A DNA stretch of 64,000 nt from Mycobacteriaceae bacterium (GTDB lineage: Bacteria; Actinomycetota; Actinomycetes; Mycobacteriales; Mycobacteriaceae), in the NCBI GenBank assembly GCA_029977845.1, contig JAPOKC010000004.1, positions 36,872 to 100,871 on the forward strand, written 5' to 3'. The notes under the pieces were generated by a model. It was not told the DNA's origin and ran no database searches. It saw only the letters and a list, made by a program, of their open reading frames with translations. Shown one piece after another: positions 35,299 through 44,494 of this stretch. The first letter of the stretch is position 1, and each line of letters opens with the position of its first letter. Both the position numbers and the translations under genes were made by a program.

Positions 35299-35853
35299 CT
35301 AGAGCTTCGGAGTCAGGTCCATCGACCCGATAGTTGACAATCCGGTCACCCGCCACTTCGATCCGTGGCTCTCCAACTTCAGCGAGTAGGAGACGTACTT
35401 CAGCGATGGAATGTTGTGCGACAGCGGACTTGTGGCGGTGTTGTTGGCGAAAACCATGGCCGATGCATCCGATCCGTCGACGGACTCCACGGCGACGCCG
35501 ACGACTTCCGTCTTATTTGTCACCTGCGCCTGTTTGGCCGGTACGACAACAGATTTCATGAACTTCCGGTACTCGTCCTCGAAACCGCCGCCGAGATAAT
35601 CGGCCGCCCGCTCCGCGAGGGTGTCCACCGATTCCGGGCTGTAGGTCCACAGGGTCGTTATCGCCCCCGCCGCAGTCTTGGCAATGTCGATCTTCTTCTT
35701 CACCGCGGCGCGATCCGAGAAGTACGAGTTGGCCATCATTCCGGCGTATCCGGAGAAGATCACGAACAGTGACGCCGCAACAGCGAGCGCTGCGATCCGC
35801 CGCCGGCCGACGCGGTTGCTCAGACCGTCGGGGTGAGATTGCTGATCTTCCAC
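35299..35853 (-). CDS. Mce-associated membrane protein
   Basis: A 184-residue protein with one N-terminal helix (IAALAVAASLFVIFSGYAGM) and an extracytoplasmic domain. Blocks such as AGAITTLWTYSPESVDTLAE, GGGFEDEYRKFMKSVVVPAK and KWRVTGLSTIGSMD are typical of the Mce-associated (Mas) proteins that follow mceF in actinobacteria. Its GTG start lies inside the preceding Mas gene (34-base overlap). These proteins are thought to stabilise the Mce complex. Confidence 0.8.
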   Translation of the reverse strand: MEDQQSHPDGLSNRVGRRRIAALAVAASLFVIFSGYAGMMANSYFSDRAAVKKKIDIAKTAAGAITTLWTYSPESVDTLAERAADYLGGGFEDEYRKFMKSVVVPAKQAQVTNKTEVVGVAVESVDGSDASAMVFANNTATSPLSHNIPSLKYVSYSLKLESHGSKWRVTGLSTIGSMDLTPKL

Positions 35854-36314
35854 TGCCCCCCCTCACGCTTGGCAGTGACTATCCAGCGGTTCGACCGCTC
35901 CATCAGCAATTTGCCGTCCGGTGCACTCGCACCGAATTTCGTGACCACCAGTGCCTCGACGCTTCCGTCATCGTTCAGGCGCGACACGCCCGCGTCCAGA
36001 ACCGTGCCGACCGTCGGCGCCGCCGAGGAAACCTGTTTGACGATCTCGTCCCGGTTCTTCCGATACTCCTCGGCGAACCCGTCGGTCGCCTGGTTCATGA
36101 TGCGCTCGGTGTAGTCCTGTGCGTGCGCGGGATCCGGCGAGGTGAACTCCGTCATGAAGGATCGGACGTAGCCCAGTGCATCGGCTTCGGTGATACCGAT
36201 CTGGCGCTGCTTCTCATGGCTTGCGAGCACGGTGCCGCACAGGGCGATCGCCAGGACCGCCACGCCGAGGCCGAAGCCCGCGACCAGAACCCCACCCCAC
36301 CGTCGCCCGTTCAC
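35820..36314 (-). CDS. Mce-associated membrane protein
   Basis: A 164-residue protein with an N-terminal helix (GGVLVAGFGLGVAVLAIALC) and a SnoaL-like external domain with ALGYVRSFMTEFTSPDPAHA, ATDGFAEEYRKNRDEIVKQV and a C-terminal GGQWKISNLTPTV. It is homologous in layout to the next Mas gene, and both share the A-x-x-(G/Y)-FxxEYRK pattern. The GTG start overlaps the stop of the RDD-fusion gene by four bases. Confidence 0.8.
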   Translation of the reverse strand: MNGRRWGGVLVAGFGLGVAVLAIALCGTVLASHEKQRQIGITEADALGYVRSFMTEFTSPDPAHAQDYTERIMNQATDGFAEEYRKNRDEIVKQVSSAAPTVGTVLDAGVSRLNDDGSVEALVVTKFGASAPDGKLLMERSNRWIVTAKREGGQWKISNLTPTV

Positions 36315-37279
36315 CGCGTGCTCGCTTTCAGCGGTTCGGTGACGGCGGTCAGACCGTCCAGCCGCCAGTCCCGGCCGGACTTGACGAACATCGCGCGGAC
36401 GGGTGCGGTGATGAAACGGCGGTCGTCACCGATACCCGTTTTGCCCTGCAGGAACAGCAGCAGCGTCGCTGCGGCTTCGTCCGCACTGACCACCGCGCTG
36501 TTGGCGACCCAGTACTCGGTGCTCAGTTTCCCTGCTTTGCGAACCGCTTCCTGTTCGGCGGACAGTTCAGCACGGTAGTTGTCGGTGACCAGTGACTGCG
36601 CGTGGTCGAAATCGGCCTGCAGCGAGTCGGGGTGATAGGTGAGGATCTGCTCGACAAGACCCGGACCCGCAGCGGCGATTTCGCTGCGGGCGGCGGCAAC
36701 GGCCCGATCGTGGCGGCCCACGACGCCATAGCTCAGGGCTGCGGCGCCCAGACACAGCACAGCGGAGAGCGCAACGACCGCGCTGGACAGCCGGCGGATG
36801 CCGGCCCGGGTCCAGACAGTTGATCTCGCCCGGGAATCGCTGTGCGACAGCATGTCGGCGAAAGTCCGGTTACGGCTGTCCCACAGCGGCCAGAGCCATC
36901 CGAGCAGAGCGGGGGCGCTGTCGAGTACGTGCGCGAGTTCCCGCATCACAACCCGCACTGGGCTCAACGGCCGCCCGTCGTCTCCGAGGACCGCGATACC
37001 GAACACGGCGCGCCCTATGGTCTGCCCGGCCGAACCCGGAAGCACCAATCGGTTCACCGCGGTCGCCAGAACCGCCGCGGCGCACACCGAGACGCACAGC
37101 CACCACCACGCACCGTGGAAGGGAACAGTCATCGCCGTCAACCCGAACGCCATCGTGATCGCGATTCCGGGCAGGACATCGGCACAGAACGCCGCCGCCC
37201 GGATTCCCCAGGGCGCCAACGGGATTTCCTGTGCGCCGTCTGCCGCCACGGACTGGGTCTCCGCAAGGGCGCCGATCAT
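36311..37279 (-). CDS. RDD-domain / Mce-associated fusion protein
   Basis: A 322-residue protein. Residues about 20-150 are an RDD domain with two to three helices (APWGIRAAAFCADVLPGIAI, then GSAGQTIGRAVFGIAVLGDD and WDSRNRTFADMLSHSDS). Residues about 165-322 have a further helix and a Mas-type domain (LTYHPDSLQADFDHAQSLV, DWRLDGLTAVTEPL). RDD proteins accompany mce operons, and here the two modules are in one chain. Its ATG overlaps the stop of the preceding Mas gene (ATGA). The frame is open far upstream but only this part is real. Confidence 0.78.
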   Translation of the reverse strand: MIGALAETQSVAADGAQEIPLAPWGIRAAAFCADVLPGIAITMAFGLTAMTVPFHGAWWWLCVSVCAAAVLATAVNRLVLPGSAGQTIGRAVFGIAVLGDDGRPLSPVRVVMRELAHVLDSAPALLGWLWPLWDSRNRTFADMLSHSDSRARSTVWTRAGIRRLSSAVVALSAVLCLGAAALSYGVVGRHDRAVAAARSEIAAAGPGLVEQILTYHPDSLQADFDHAQSLVTDNYRAELSAEQEAVRKAGKLSTEYWVANSAVVSADEAAATLLLFLQGKTGIGDDRRFITAPVRAMFVKSGRDWRLDGLTAVTEPLKASTR

Positions 37280-37809
37280 TTGGCGACCTGCTCGAGTTGT
37301 GCGACCTTGTACCGGCCGGCCTCGGGCACCATCTTCACCCGAACCCGGTAGCTGTTGGTCCGGTCCGGCACGCCGGCCTGGGAGATGACGGCCCGGAAGG
37401 CGATCAGTGCGATGACCGACGCGTCGGGGTTGCTGCGTTCGGCCCCCGCGTGCAGGTCCTCCACCTTCACCTTCACCGAGGTGGCCTGATAGGCCTGAGC
37501 CAGCAACTCGGTGTACCAGCCGACCTGCGAGCCGAAATCGCCGGTCGCGCAGTCGGTCAGCTTCTCCCGGCTGATCTGCAGCGCCGATGAGTCCTGCGGT
37601 TGGGTCGCCAGTACGCAGTCCCTGGCCGCCGCAACAGCCTTGGCTTCCGCACGGTCGGCCGCCTGGCTGACGTGATGATCGCGCATCGCCAGATAGCCCG
37701 CCGCGGCGGCGATCACCGCAAGGATGGCCACACCGACCGTCGTCGCCGGCAACCAGCTGCGATTGCGGGGATCGGACGTCAGCTGACCGGAGCCAGCATC
37801 TTCTTCCAT
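37276..37809 (-). CDS. Mce-associated membrane protein
   Basis: A 177-residue protein with an N-terminal cytoplasmic tail, one helix (TTVGVAILAVIAAAAGYLAM) and an external domain with VAAARDCVLATQPQDSSALQ and RVRVKMVPEAGRYKVAQLEQ. It is the first Mce-associated gene after mceF. The ATG at 37809 lies within the 3' end of mceF (31-base overlap); the frame continues upstream but that part is antisense or out-of-frame mceF sequence. Two external cysteines may form a disulfide. Confidence 0.78.
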   Translation of the reverse strand: MEEDAGSGQLTSDPRNRSWLPATTVGVAILAVIAAAAGYLAMRDHHVSQAADRAEAKAVAAARDCVLATQPQDSSALQISREKLTDCATGDFGSQVGWYTELLAQAYQATSVKVKVEDLHAGAERSNPDASVIALIAFRAVISQAGVPDRTNSYRVRVKMVPEAGRYKVAQLEQVAK

Positions 37810-39302
37810 CCGTCTTCCCCTGCATCGGTTGAAGTGCTGACGGAATAGTGCACACCGTCTGGCCCGGTTACCTCGTTCACACCGGTCGGCGTGTAGCCGC
37901 ACGGATTCGGCTGTTGACCGTCACACTGCACGGCCCCGGTGCCGGGCCGGGACAGCGGATCACTCGTCGCCGGCGCAATGGCAGGCAGCAAGTCCGAAGG
38001 AAGCGGATTCAACCCGGTGTTGACAGTCGGCGCCGGTATCACCGCACCCGGTTTGACCGGCTGATCGCAACGCGCGCCGGGCGCCGGGCAGTTGACGATC
38101 TGATCCGGATCGCCGTACCAGGGATTGGTGCCCAGCGCGGTGTACGGCTCACCACCTCGGCACTCCTGCGGGTACGCCGCGCGCTTGCCCTCGACGTCGA
38201 CGCACGGAAGGTTCCGTGCGCCACGGACGTTCACGTTGGGGGTCTGCTGCGGAATGCGGCAGTACGTCCCGGACGGAAGCGGAGCGAGGCTGGTGTCGGC
38301 CGGCGATCGCCACTGCGACGGGGGCACGAAGCCGGTCAGGCACGGCTGGGACTGATTGATCGCCAGGGCCAGGTTGATGTTGACCTCACCGTCGAACGGC
38401 ATGGTGGCCGCCTGCGCGACAGAGCCGACCTGCGGCAGCATCACCAGGATCTGCTCGACGCCCTTACGATATCGCGTCAGCAGGCCGGTGACGACCTGAA
38501 GGTTGGACAGTGTCTGCGGCAGCGATTGCTGCACATCCCCCAGCACACCGGCGCCGGTGTTGAGGGTGGGAGCCGCGTTCGCCAGCACCGCCCGCAACTG
38601 CGGATCGGTTTTGGCCGTCTGGGCCGCCACGATGTTGAGGTTGCGGATCCAGCGCTTGATGTCCTCACCGGAGTTGGCCTGGCTGTTCAGCAGCGGCGCC
38701 GATTCGGCGATGACATCGTTGATGTCGCGGGTGTTGGCACTGAGCTCGCCGGCCAGATTCTGGGTCGAGTCCACCAGGCCGTGCAGGGCCGGGCCCAGTC
38801 CGCCGACCGCCTTGGCCGTCTCATCCAGAAGAGAGCCGATCTTCTCCTTCGGCAATGCCGCCAGATTCCGCTCCAGAGCGTTCAGTGCGGTGCCGATGTC
38901 CTCGGGGATCGTCCCCTTGGTGATGGTCTGCCCGGCTGACAGGAACTGTCCGGGATTGCCTTCCGACACGAGGTCGAGATACTGCTCGCCCACCGCCGAC
39001 ACCGAGTGCACGTTGGCCGTCGCATCGACCGGAATCTTGACGCCGTCCTCGATGCTCAGCGTCGCCCGTACGCCGTCCTTCGTCGGCTCGACGGCGCTGA
39101 CCTTGCCGATCGTCGCACCCCGGTAGGTGACATTGGCCGTGCGGTAGAGGCCGCCCGAGGCCGGCAGGTCGGCCTGCAACGTGTACCTGCCCATGCCCAG
39201 AGCGCTCGGCAGCGAGAGGTAGTACAGGCCCAGCACGAGTGCCGTCACCAGTGTCACCGCCGCGAAGATGAAGAGCTGCCTGCGGACCCCTCTGCTCACC
39301 AT
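37779..39302 (-). CDS. mceF: Mce-family protein F
   Basis: A 507-residue MCE protein. After an N-terminal helix (QLFIFAAVTLVTALVLGLYY) comes the MCE/MlaD domain (about 38-115: GGLYRTANVTYRGATIGKVS and VHSVSAVGEQYLDLVSE), then a long helical region (120-300) and a Pro/Cys-rich tail. MceF is one of six subunits of the tube that carries hydrophobic substrates across the periplasm to the YrbE permeases. It starts two bases after mceE. Confidence 0.9.
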   Translation of the reverse strand: MVSRGVRRQLFIFAAVTLVTALVLGLYYLSLPSALGMGRYTLQADLPASGGLYRTANVTYRGATIGKVSAVEPTKDGVRATLSIEDGVKIPVDATANVHSVSAVGEQYLDLVSEGNPGQFLSAGQTITKGTIPEDIGTALNALERNLAALPKEKIGSLLDETAKAVGGLGPALHGLVDSTQNLAGELSANTRDINDVIAESAPLLNSQANSGEDIKRWIRNLNIVAAQTAKTDPQLRAVLANAAPTLNTGAGVLGDVQQSLPQTLSNLQVVTGLLTRYRKGVEQILVMLPQVGSVAQAATMPFDGEVNINLALAINQSQPCLTGFVPPSQWRSPADTSLAPLPSGTYCRIPQQTPNVNVRGARNLPCVDVEGKRAAYPQECRGGEPYTALGTNPWYGDPDQIVNCPAPGARCDQPVKPGAVIPAPTVNTGLNPLPSDLLPAIAPATSDPLSRPGTGAVQCDGQQPNPCGYTPTGVNEVTGPDGVHYSVSTSTDAGEDGWKKMLAPVS

Positions 39303-39304
39303 GG

Positions 39305-40477
39305 TCAGGGGCCCCTTTCCACCAGCGGACCGCCCGGCGCATCGCTCGGATTGGGCGTGAAACGAACGTCCGGAATCATGGTGCTCGGGTCACGGCCCCA
39401 GGACTGTTCCAGCGCACGCAGCGCACCGGAAATACCCGTGCCGGTGAAGAACCCGTTGTCGATCGAACTCATCGTGAGATCGACGTTCAGGGACAGGTTC
39501 ATGTAGTCGCCCCGGAAGGCCTTGGGCACGGCATCGATGTCGAAGGGCGCGGTCAGCGCGATGCGCAACGCCGGCACAACGAACGGGGCCGCCTTGACGA
39601 CCTCGGCGATCGGCCGCTGCAACGAGACCAGGTTCTGATGCAGGGGTCCCCGTGCGGCCTCGACCGTCTGCAGCGTCGACTCGCTGAACTTGCCGAGTGA
39701 TTCCACCGCCTGGATCACGTTGCCGCGGGATTCGGTCAGGTACTTCACCAGCGGCGGCAGATCGACCAACGCCCGGTTGAGGACATCGTTGTGCGAAGCC
39801 GCGATCGCGAGCAATCGGTCGGCCGAATCGATGACATGGTTGATGTCACCGACCTGCGCCTCGAGTTTGGCGGTGAAGACGTCCAGCTTGCCCAGCAGCG
39901 CGCGAATCTTGTCCGCCCGCCCGTTGAGGATCTCGTACAGCTCGTTCTGGATGACCTCGAGGTTGGCCACACCACCGCCGCGCAACACGGTCGCCACGCT
40001 GGCCAGTGTCTGCTCGGTTGTCGGGAAGGCCGACGAATTCTTCAGCGCGATGGTGTCGCCGTTCTTCAGCCATCCCGCAGCGGCACGCTCCGGCGACGCC
40101 AGCTCGAGGTGCTGGGTTCCCAACAGGCTCGTCTGCCCGATCTTCGCCGTCGCATTGCTCGGCAGGCGGACGTTGTCCTGAAGGTCGACGGTCAGGGTGG
40201 CGACCCAGTTCTTCAGATCGACCGCGCGGACCCGTCCGACGTAGACGTCGGCGACGAGCACCTTGCTGTTCGGCGTCAGGCCCAGCGTGTTGGGCATCTG
40301 GACATAGACGGTGTAGCTACCCGGACCGCTGCCCGGGCCACCGGGGATCGGCACGTACGCGATGCCGCGCCACTGGCCGCACGCCGTCACCGAGACGGCG
40401 ACACCGAGGGTCGCCACCGACCGATACAGGTACCGGCGCAGGCGGGCCCAGACTGCTGACTTGCGCGTGATCGTCAT
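39305..40477 (-). CDS. mceE: Mce-family lipoprotein E
   Basis: A 390-residue MCE protein and, as usual for subunit E, a lipoprotein: the signal peptide ends VAVSVTACGQW with the lipidated Cys at about residue 27. The MCE domain follows (YTVYVQMPNTLGLTPNSKVL, ADVYVGRV, GTQHLELASP), then the helical region. The ATG at 40477 overlaps the mceD stop (ATGA), although the frame stays open upstream. The lipid anchor probably tethers the Mce tube to the membrane or outer envelope. Confidence 0.9.
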   Translation of the reverse strand: MTITRKSAVWARLRRYLYRSVATLGVAVSVTACGQWRGIAYVPIPGGPGSGPGSYTVYVQMPNTLGLTPNSKVLVADVYVGRVRAVDLKNWVATLTVDLQDNVRLPSNATAKIGQTSLLGTQHLELASPERAAAGWLKNGDTIALKNSSAFPTTEQTLASVATVLRGGGVANLEVIQNELYEILNGRADKIRALLGKLDVFTAKLEAQVGDINHVIDSADRLLAIAASHNDVLNRALVDLPPLVKYLTESRGNVIQAVESLGKFSESTLQTVEAARGPLHQNLVSLQRPIAEVVKAAPFVVPALRIALTAPFDIDAVPKAFRGDYMNLSLNVDLTMSSIDNGFFTGTGISGALRALEQSWGRDPSTMIPDVRFTPNPSDAPGGPLVERGP

Positions 40478-42036
40478 CCTCCGGCTCCTGCCTCGGCGGC
40501 ACCCAATGGCGCCGGCACCGGTGCCACCGGTCCCGGGACGACACCGGGAGCCGGAGCCACCGGCGGGCCCGGCTGCGGATACCACGGCGGCGGAAGCGGA
40601 TTGACCTCGTCGTACGCGTTCGGCGGGCCGGCCATGTTCTGTCCGCCGGTCGGGTAGGTCACGTCCGGCCCGCCCATCAGCTCCGCGAGGGACTCCGGCG
40701 TGAGCATGTTCTCGGTGAAGGGCTGGACCTGCAGGCCCTGCATTCCCGGAGCCACCAACCAACCCGGTTCGTGGTTGCCGTGCGAGAACGGCGTGTCACG
40801 GGAGAAGACACCGGGCACGGTCGTGTCCTTGTACCCGGGCGGCGGCTGCAGTCGCGGCTCCGAATAGGCGATCTGCTTGGGCAGCGTCTCACCCGTCGTG
40901 AACGGCGTTATGCCGAACGGCAGGTAGTTGAACTTGATCGCATCGAGGATCGGAGCCAGGTACTGGGCGCACATCTCGGCGGAGTCCTGATACCCGAGCC
41001 TGCTCGCGGCCTGGATCGAACTGCAGATGAACTCCAGCGGGTTCGCGAAGTTGACCACCGCCGGAATGATCGTCAGGCCGCCGTGCGCGGGGTGGTAGGC
41101 CAGCGAGTTGTTGACGGCGAACGTCGGGTAGACGTGCAGGAAGGTCTCCAGGGCGTTGGCGGTGTCCGGCTGCACCAGCGGCGTGGTCGCCGTGGCCAGC
41201 TTGTCGAAGTCGTTCTTGATGACGTCACGGTTCTCCGCGAGGAAATCGTTCAACACCGGAAGGGTGCGGCTGAGGTCGTCCACCGCATCGGCGACGGCGC
41301 GATCATTGGGAGTCAGGCTCGTCGTGATCTGCGCCAGGTTGGAGTTCAGCGACACCAGTTGCTGCTCGTTGATCTGCAGAGCGTTGAGGAAGGTGGCCAG
41401 GCCGCGAAGGATCGCGAACGTCTCACCGCGGCTCTCGTTGATCGCGATCAACGCCGTCGACAGGCTCTTCATCGAGGAGTTGATCGCCTCGCCCTTGCCG
41501 GCCAGACCGTCGGCGAGCGATTCGATGGCACCGCCGATGGCGCCCTTCGGCTGAGCCGGCGTGGGCCCGAGATCGGTCACCGCCTTGGTCAGGCTGTTGC
41601 GCAGATCGTCCCACTCCGCCGGAACCTGCGTCTTCTCGAGCGGGATGACCGTGCCGCTCATCAACACGGTGCCGCCGTCGTACGGAGGATCCAGCTGAAT
41701 GCTGCGCGACGCGACGAGCGAGGGGTTGACGATCACCGCCGTGGCGTCGGCGGGAACCTTCACCTTGTTCGGGTAGTGGAAGGTGACCTTCATCCGATCA
41801 CCGGCCGGCTCGATCGAGTCGATCGTTCCGATCGGGACGCCCATGACGGTGACCTCGTCACCCGGGTAGAGCCCCGTCGTCTGCTTGAAGTAGGCGACGA
41901 TCCGGTTCGACGTCAGGTGACGGAACAACCCGGTGCCACCGATCACGACGACCAGTGCGACGACCACCGCAACGGCGGTCCTGATGACCGACTTGCGCGA
42001 CAGCGGACGCGTGAGATGGGCGAGATTGTCGCTCAC
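40474..42036 (-). CDS. mceD: Mce-family protein D
   Basis: A 520-residue MCE protein. The N-terminal helix (VIRTAVAVVVALVVVIGGTG) is followed by the MCE domain (VAYFKQTTGLYPGDEVTVMG, VPIGTIDSIEP), a helical stretch to about 330, and a long Pro/Gly-rich tail (about 470-520) typical of MceD. It begins with GTG overlapping the mceC stop (GTGA). Confidence 0.9.
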   Translation of the reverse strand: MSDNLAHLTRPLSRKSVIRTAVAVVVALVVVIGGTGLFRHLTSNRIVAYFKQTTGLYPGDEVTVMGVPIGTIDSIEPAGDRMKVTFHYPNKVKVPADATAVIVNPSLVASRSIQLDPPYDGGTVLMSGTVIPLEKTQVPAEWDDLRNSLTKAVTDLGPTPAQPKGAIGGAIESLADGLAGKGEAINSSMKSLSTALIAINESRGETFAILRGLATFLNALQINEQQLVSLNSNLAQITTSLTPNDRAVADAVDDLSRTLPVLNDFLAENRDVIKNDFDKLATATTPLVQPDTANALETFLHVYPTFAVNNSLAYHPAHGGLTIIPAVVNFANPLEFICSSIQAASRLGYQDSAEMCAQYLAPILDAIKFNYLPFGITPFTTGETLPKQIAYSEPRLQPPPGYKDTTVPGVFSRDTPFSHGNHEPGWLVAPGMQGLQVQPFTENMLTPESLAELMGGPDVTYPTGGQNMAGPPNAYDEVNPLPPPWYPQPGPPVAPAPGVVPGPVAPVPAPLGAAEAGAGG

Positions 42037-43457
42037 TGCTCACCCCCCTCTCCCGTGACACCGACCCTGGCACCCGGCGGCGCGGCGGCGGGCAGCGGCA
42101 CCGGTGTTCCCGGGACATCCGGCGGCGCCGCACCCGGGATGGCGGCGACCGGGATTCCCGGTCCGGCCGCGGCACCCGGGTTCGGCGCCGAGACGTCGAC
42201 ACCGATGGGCCCGGGCAGGCCGAAGCCTCCGAAGGGTCCGGTGTCGACCCCCGCGCAGGGCAGCGGATTGGCGGCGCTGGGCTGCGCTCCGGCCGCAGGC
42301 GTGTACGCACACGGCGATCCGGGCGGCACCGCGGGACCGGGGAACTCCGGGGTTCCTTCGTGAACCGTCGGCGCCGGCGGGGGCGCACCGTTGGGCATCC
42401 TGGTGCCATTGGGGTCCGGCCACTGGAAGGCCGGCAGCCCGGCGCCCTGCCAGAAGTTTCCGGGATCGATACCGCGTCCCTTGAACGCGGCGTCGACGAA
42501 GGGCTGCATGAGCTGACCGGGCACCAGGTTGAAGATCGCCGCCTTGACATACGGACCGGACGACACGATCTCCGACAGCGACGCCACGAATCGCCCGAGT
42601 TGGCTGACGGTGGCCACCAGATCGTCCTTGCGCTCGACCAGGACGTCGCTGACCGCTTCCACCTGATGAAGCACGGCCGAGAGCTTCGGGTTGTCTTCGA
42701 TCAGACCCCGAACCTGGGTCGAGGTCGCACGCAGATTGGTCAGCAGGGCCTCGATCGCCTGGCTGCGCTGATTGATCGCGACCAGAAGTGATTCGGCATT
42801 GACCAGCAATCGGTTGATCTGCTCACCGTGGATACCGAGAACGCCGGCCACCTTGCTGGTCTCGCCCAGCAGCACCTGGACACGCTCGTCGCGCTTGGCG
42901 ACGACGTCGGCGAACTTCTGCACTCCGTTCAGAGTCGCGTTGAGGTGCGGGGAGGTCTGATCGACGGTCTGGGACAACACCGACAGCGATTCACGAACGG
43001 TCCGCAGGTCCCATCCCCCGACTGCCTTGGTCGCATCGCGGAAGGCGTCGTAGAGCTGATACGGGGTGGCGGTCTGGATGATCGGCAGGCGCGCGCCGGG
43101 CCGCAGCAGTTGATCCCCTCGCGGTTCGATCTCCAGCACCTTGCGCCCGAGGATGGTGTCGGTCCGGATCGCCATCCGGCTCTGGTCGCCGATCCGGTTC
43201 GACCCGAGCGTGAAGCGCAGCAGCACGTAACCCTTGGCGAGCTTCAACTCCTGGACCTTGCCGACTTCCATACCGGCGATGCGCACCTTGTCCCCGACCC
43301 GGAGTCCACCGGAGTCGGTGAACTCGCCGTAGTAACGGGGCTCGGCGAACAGCATCGGCACGCTGGTGAAACTCTGGCCGACCGCGGTGACCAAGACCGA
43401 CAGGACGATGGCCATCAGGCCGATGCGGACCCTGTTCGCGGGTTCGAGTGTCCTCAT
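42033..43457 (-). CDS. mceC: Mce-family protein C
   Basis: A 474-residue MCE protein with an N-terminal helix, the MCE domain (RYYGEFTDSGGLRVGDKVRI, AGMEVGKVQEL), a helical region and a Pro/Gly/Ala-rich C-terminus (about 375-474). ATG at 43457 overlaps the mceB stop (ATGA). The tail is similar in composition to that of MceD, and such tails probably lie at the distal end of the importer. Confidence 0.9.
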   Translation of the reverse strand: MRTLEPANRVRIGLMAIVLSVLVTAVGQSFTSVPMLFAEPRYYGEFTDSGGLRVGDKVRIAGMEVGKVQELKLAKGYVLLRFTLGSNRIGDQSRMAIRTDTILGRKVLEIEPRGDQLLRPGARLPIIQTATPYQLYDAFRDATKAVGGWDLRTVRESLSVLSQTVDQTSPHLNATLNGVQKFADVVAKRDERVQVLLGETSKVAGVLGIHGEQINRLLVNAESLLVAINQRSQAIEALLTNLRATSTQVRGLIEDNPKLSAVLHQVEAVSDVLVERKDDLVATVSQLGRFVASLSEIVSSGPYVKAAIFNLVPGQLMQPFVDAAFKGRGIDPGNFWQGAGLPAFQWPDPNGTRMPNGAPPPAPTVHEGTPEFPGPAVPPGSPCAYTPAAGAQPSAANPLPCAGVDTGPFGGFGLPGPIGVDVSAPNPGAAAGPGIPVAAIPGAAPPDVPGTPVPLPAAAPPGARVGVTGEGGEQ

Positions 43458-44494
43458 TGGGGCGTGCACCTCCCCGTCGGCTGCTTGACCACATGGACAT
43501 TGCGAACCGGGCCACCCGGCTGCAAGCCGTTCAACGTCAGCGAGACGTCGCAAAGATAGAGGTTGATGAAGTCGCCGTAGGTGCCCGCGCTGCGGCCCAG
43601 CAGGGTCACCGCCGTCGGCAGCCTGCTCAGGATGCTGTCCAGGTCGCCCGCCTTGTCGACGATGGGCTGCAGGGCCGCGTTCGCCCCACTGACCGTGTTC
43701 TGGATCAGCGGGCGGTCCTCGCTCAGCAGATCGCCGAGCGCTCCGGTCGCATTGCTCAGGTTGGCGAGGCTTTGCGCGATCGGATCGGCGTGACCGTTGA
43801 GACCGGTGATCAACGTCTCCAGGTTGATCACCGTCGAGTCGACCTCGCCGGCGTGCTTGATGATGCTGTCGAGCACGGTGCCCAGATTCTTGACCACCGC
43901 GCCGATCGCCTCATCGCGGTCGGACAGCGCCGAGGTCAGTCGCGCCGTCTGGTCGAGGATGTCGTTGATGGTGCCGCCCTGCCCCTGGAACACCGTGATG
44001 ATCGAGGAGGCGATGGTGTTCACCTTCTGCGGCTCCAGGGCGCGGAACACCGGCCGGAATCCACCGATGAGTGCGTCGAGATCCAGTGCCGGTTGGGTCC
44101 GCGCCAAGGGGATGGACCCACCGGGGGCCAGCGTCTTGCCGGCGTCGGGACCCTCACCGCGCTGAAGTTCCAAATAGCGATCACCGATCAGATTCGCGTA
44201 GCGAATCGTCGCGGTCGTGGCCTGGGAAAGGGTCACCGACCGGTCGACGTCGAAGCTCACCCGCGCGTGCCGCCCGCCGTCGAGGAGCGCAACATCCTTG
44301 ACCTTGCCGACCTCGATACCCGACGCACGGACGAACTGACCCTTCTTCAATCCACTCACAGAGGTGAAATCCGCGGAGTAGCTGTAGGACCGGTCGAAGC
44401 GCAGCTGGCCGAAGACGACGATGGTGAGCGCCGAGAAGAACAGCAGCACCAGCGAGACGATCGCGAGTTTGACGGCGGTTGGGGTGATTTTCAT
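43454..44494 (-). CDS. mceB: Mce-family protein B
   Basis: A 346-residue MCE protein without a Pro-rich tail. The N-terminal helix (LAIVSLVLLFFSALTIVVFG) is followed by the MCE domain (YSADFTSVSGLKKGQFVRAS, GIEVGKVKDV, NLIGDRYLEL) and a helical region ending in the conserved segment GDFINLYLCDVSLTLNGLQP. ATG at 44494 overlaps the mceA stop (ATGA). Confidence 0.9.
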   Translation of the reverse strand: MKITPTAVKLAIVSLVLLFFSALTIVVFGQLRFDRSYSYSADFTSVSGLKKGQFVRASGIEVGKVKDVALLDGGRHARVSFDVDRSVTLSQATTATIRYANLIGDRYLELQRGEGPDAGKTLAPGGSIPLARTQPALDLDALIGGFRPVFRALEPQKVNTIASSIITVFQGQGGTINDILDQTARLTSALSDRDEAIGAVVKNLGTVLDSIIKHAGEVDSTVINLETLITGLNGHADPIAQSLANLSNATGALGDLLSEDRPLIQNTVSGANAALQPIVDKAGDLDSILSRLPTAVTLLGRSAGTYGDFINLYLCDVSLTLNGLQPGGPVRNVHVVKQPTGRCTPQ

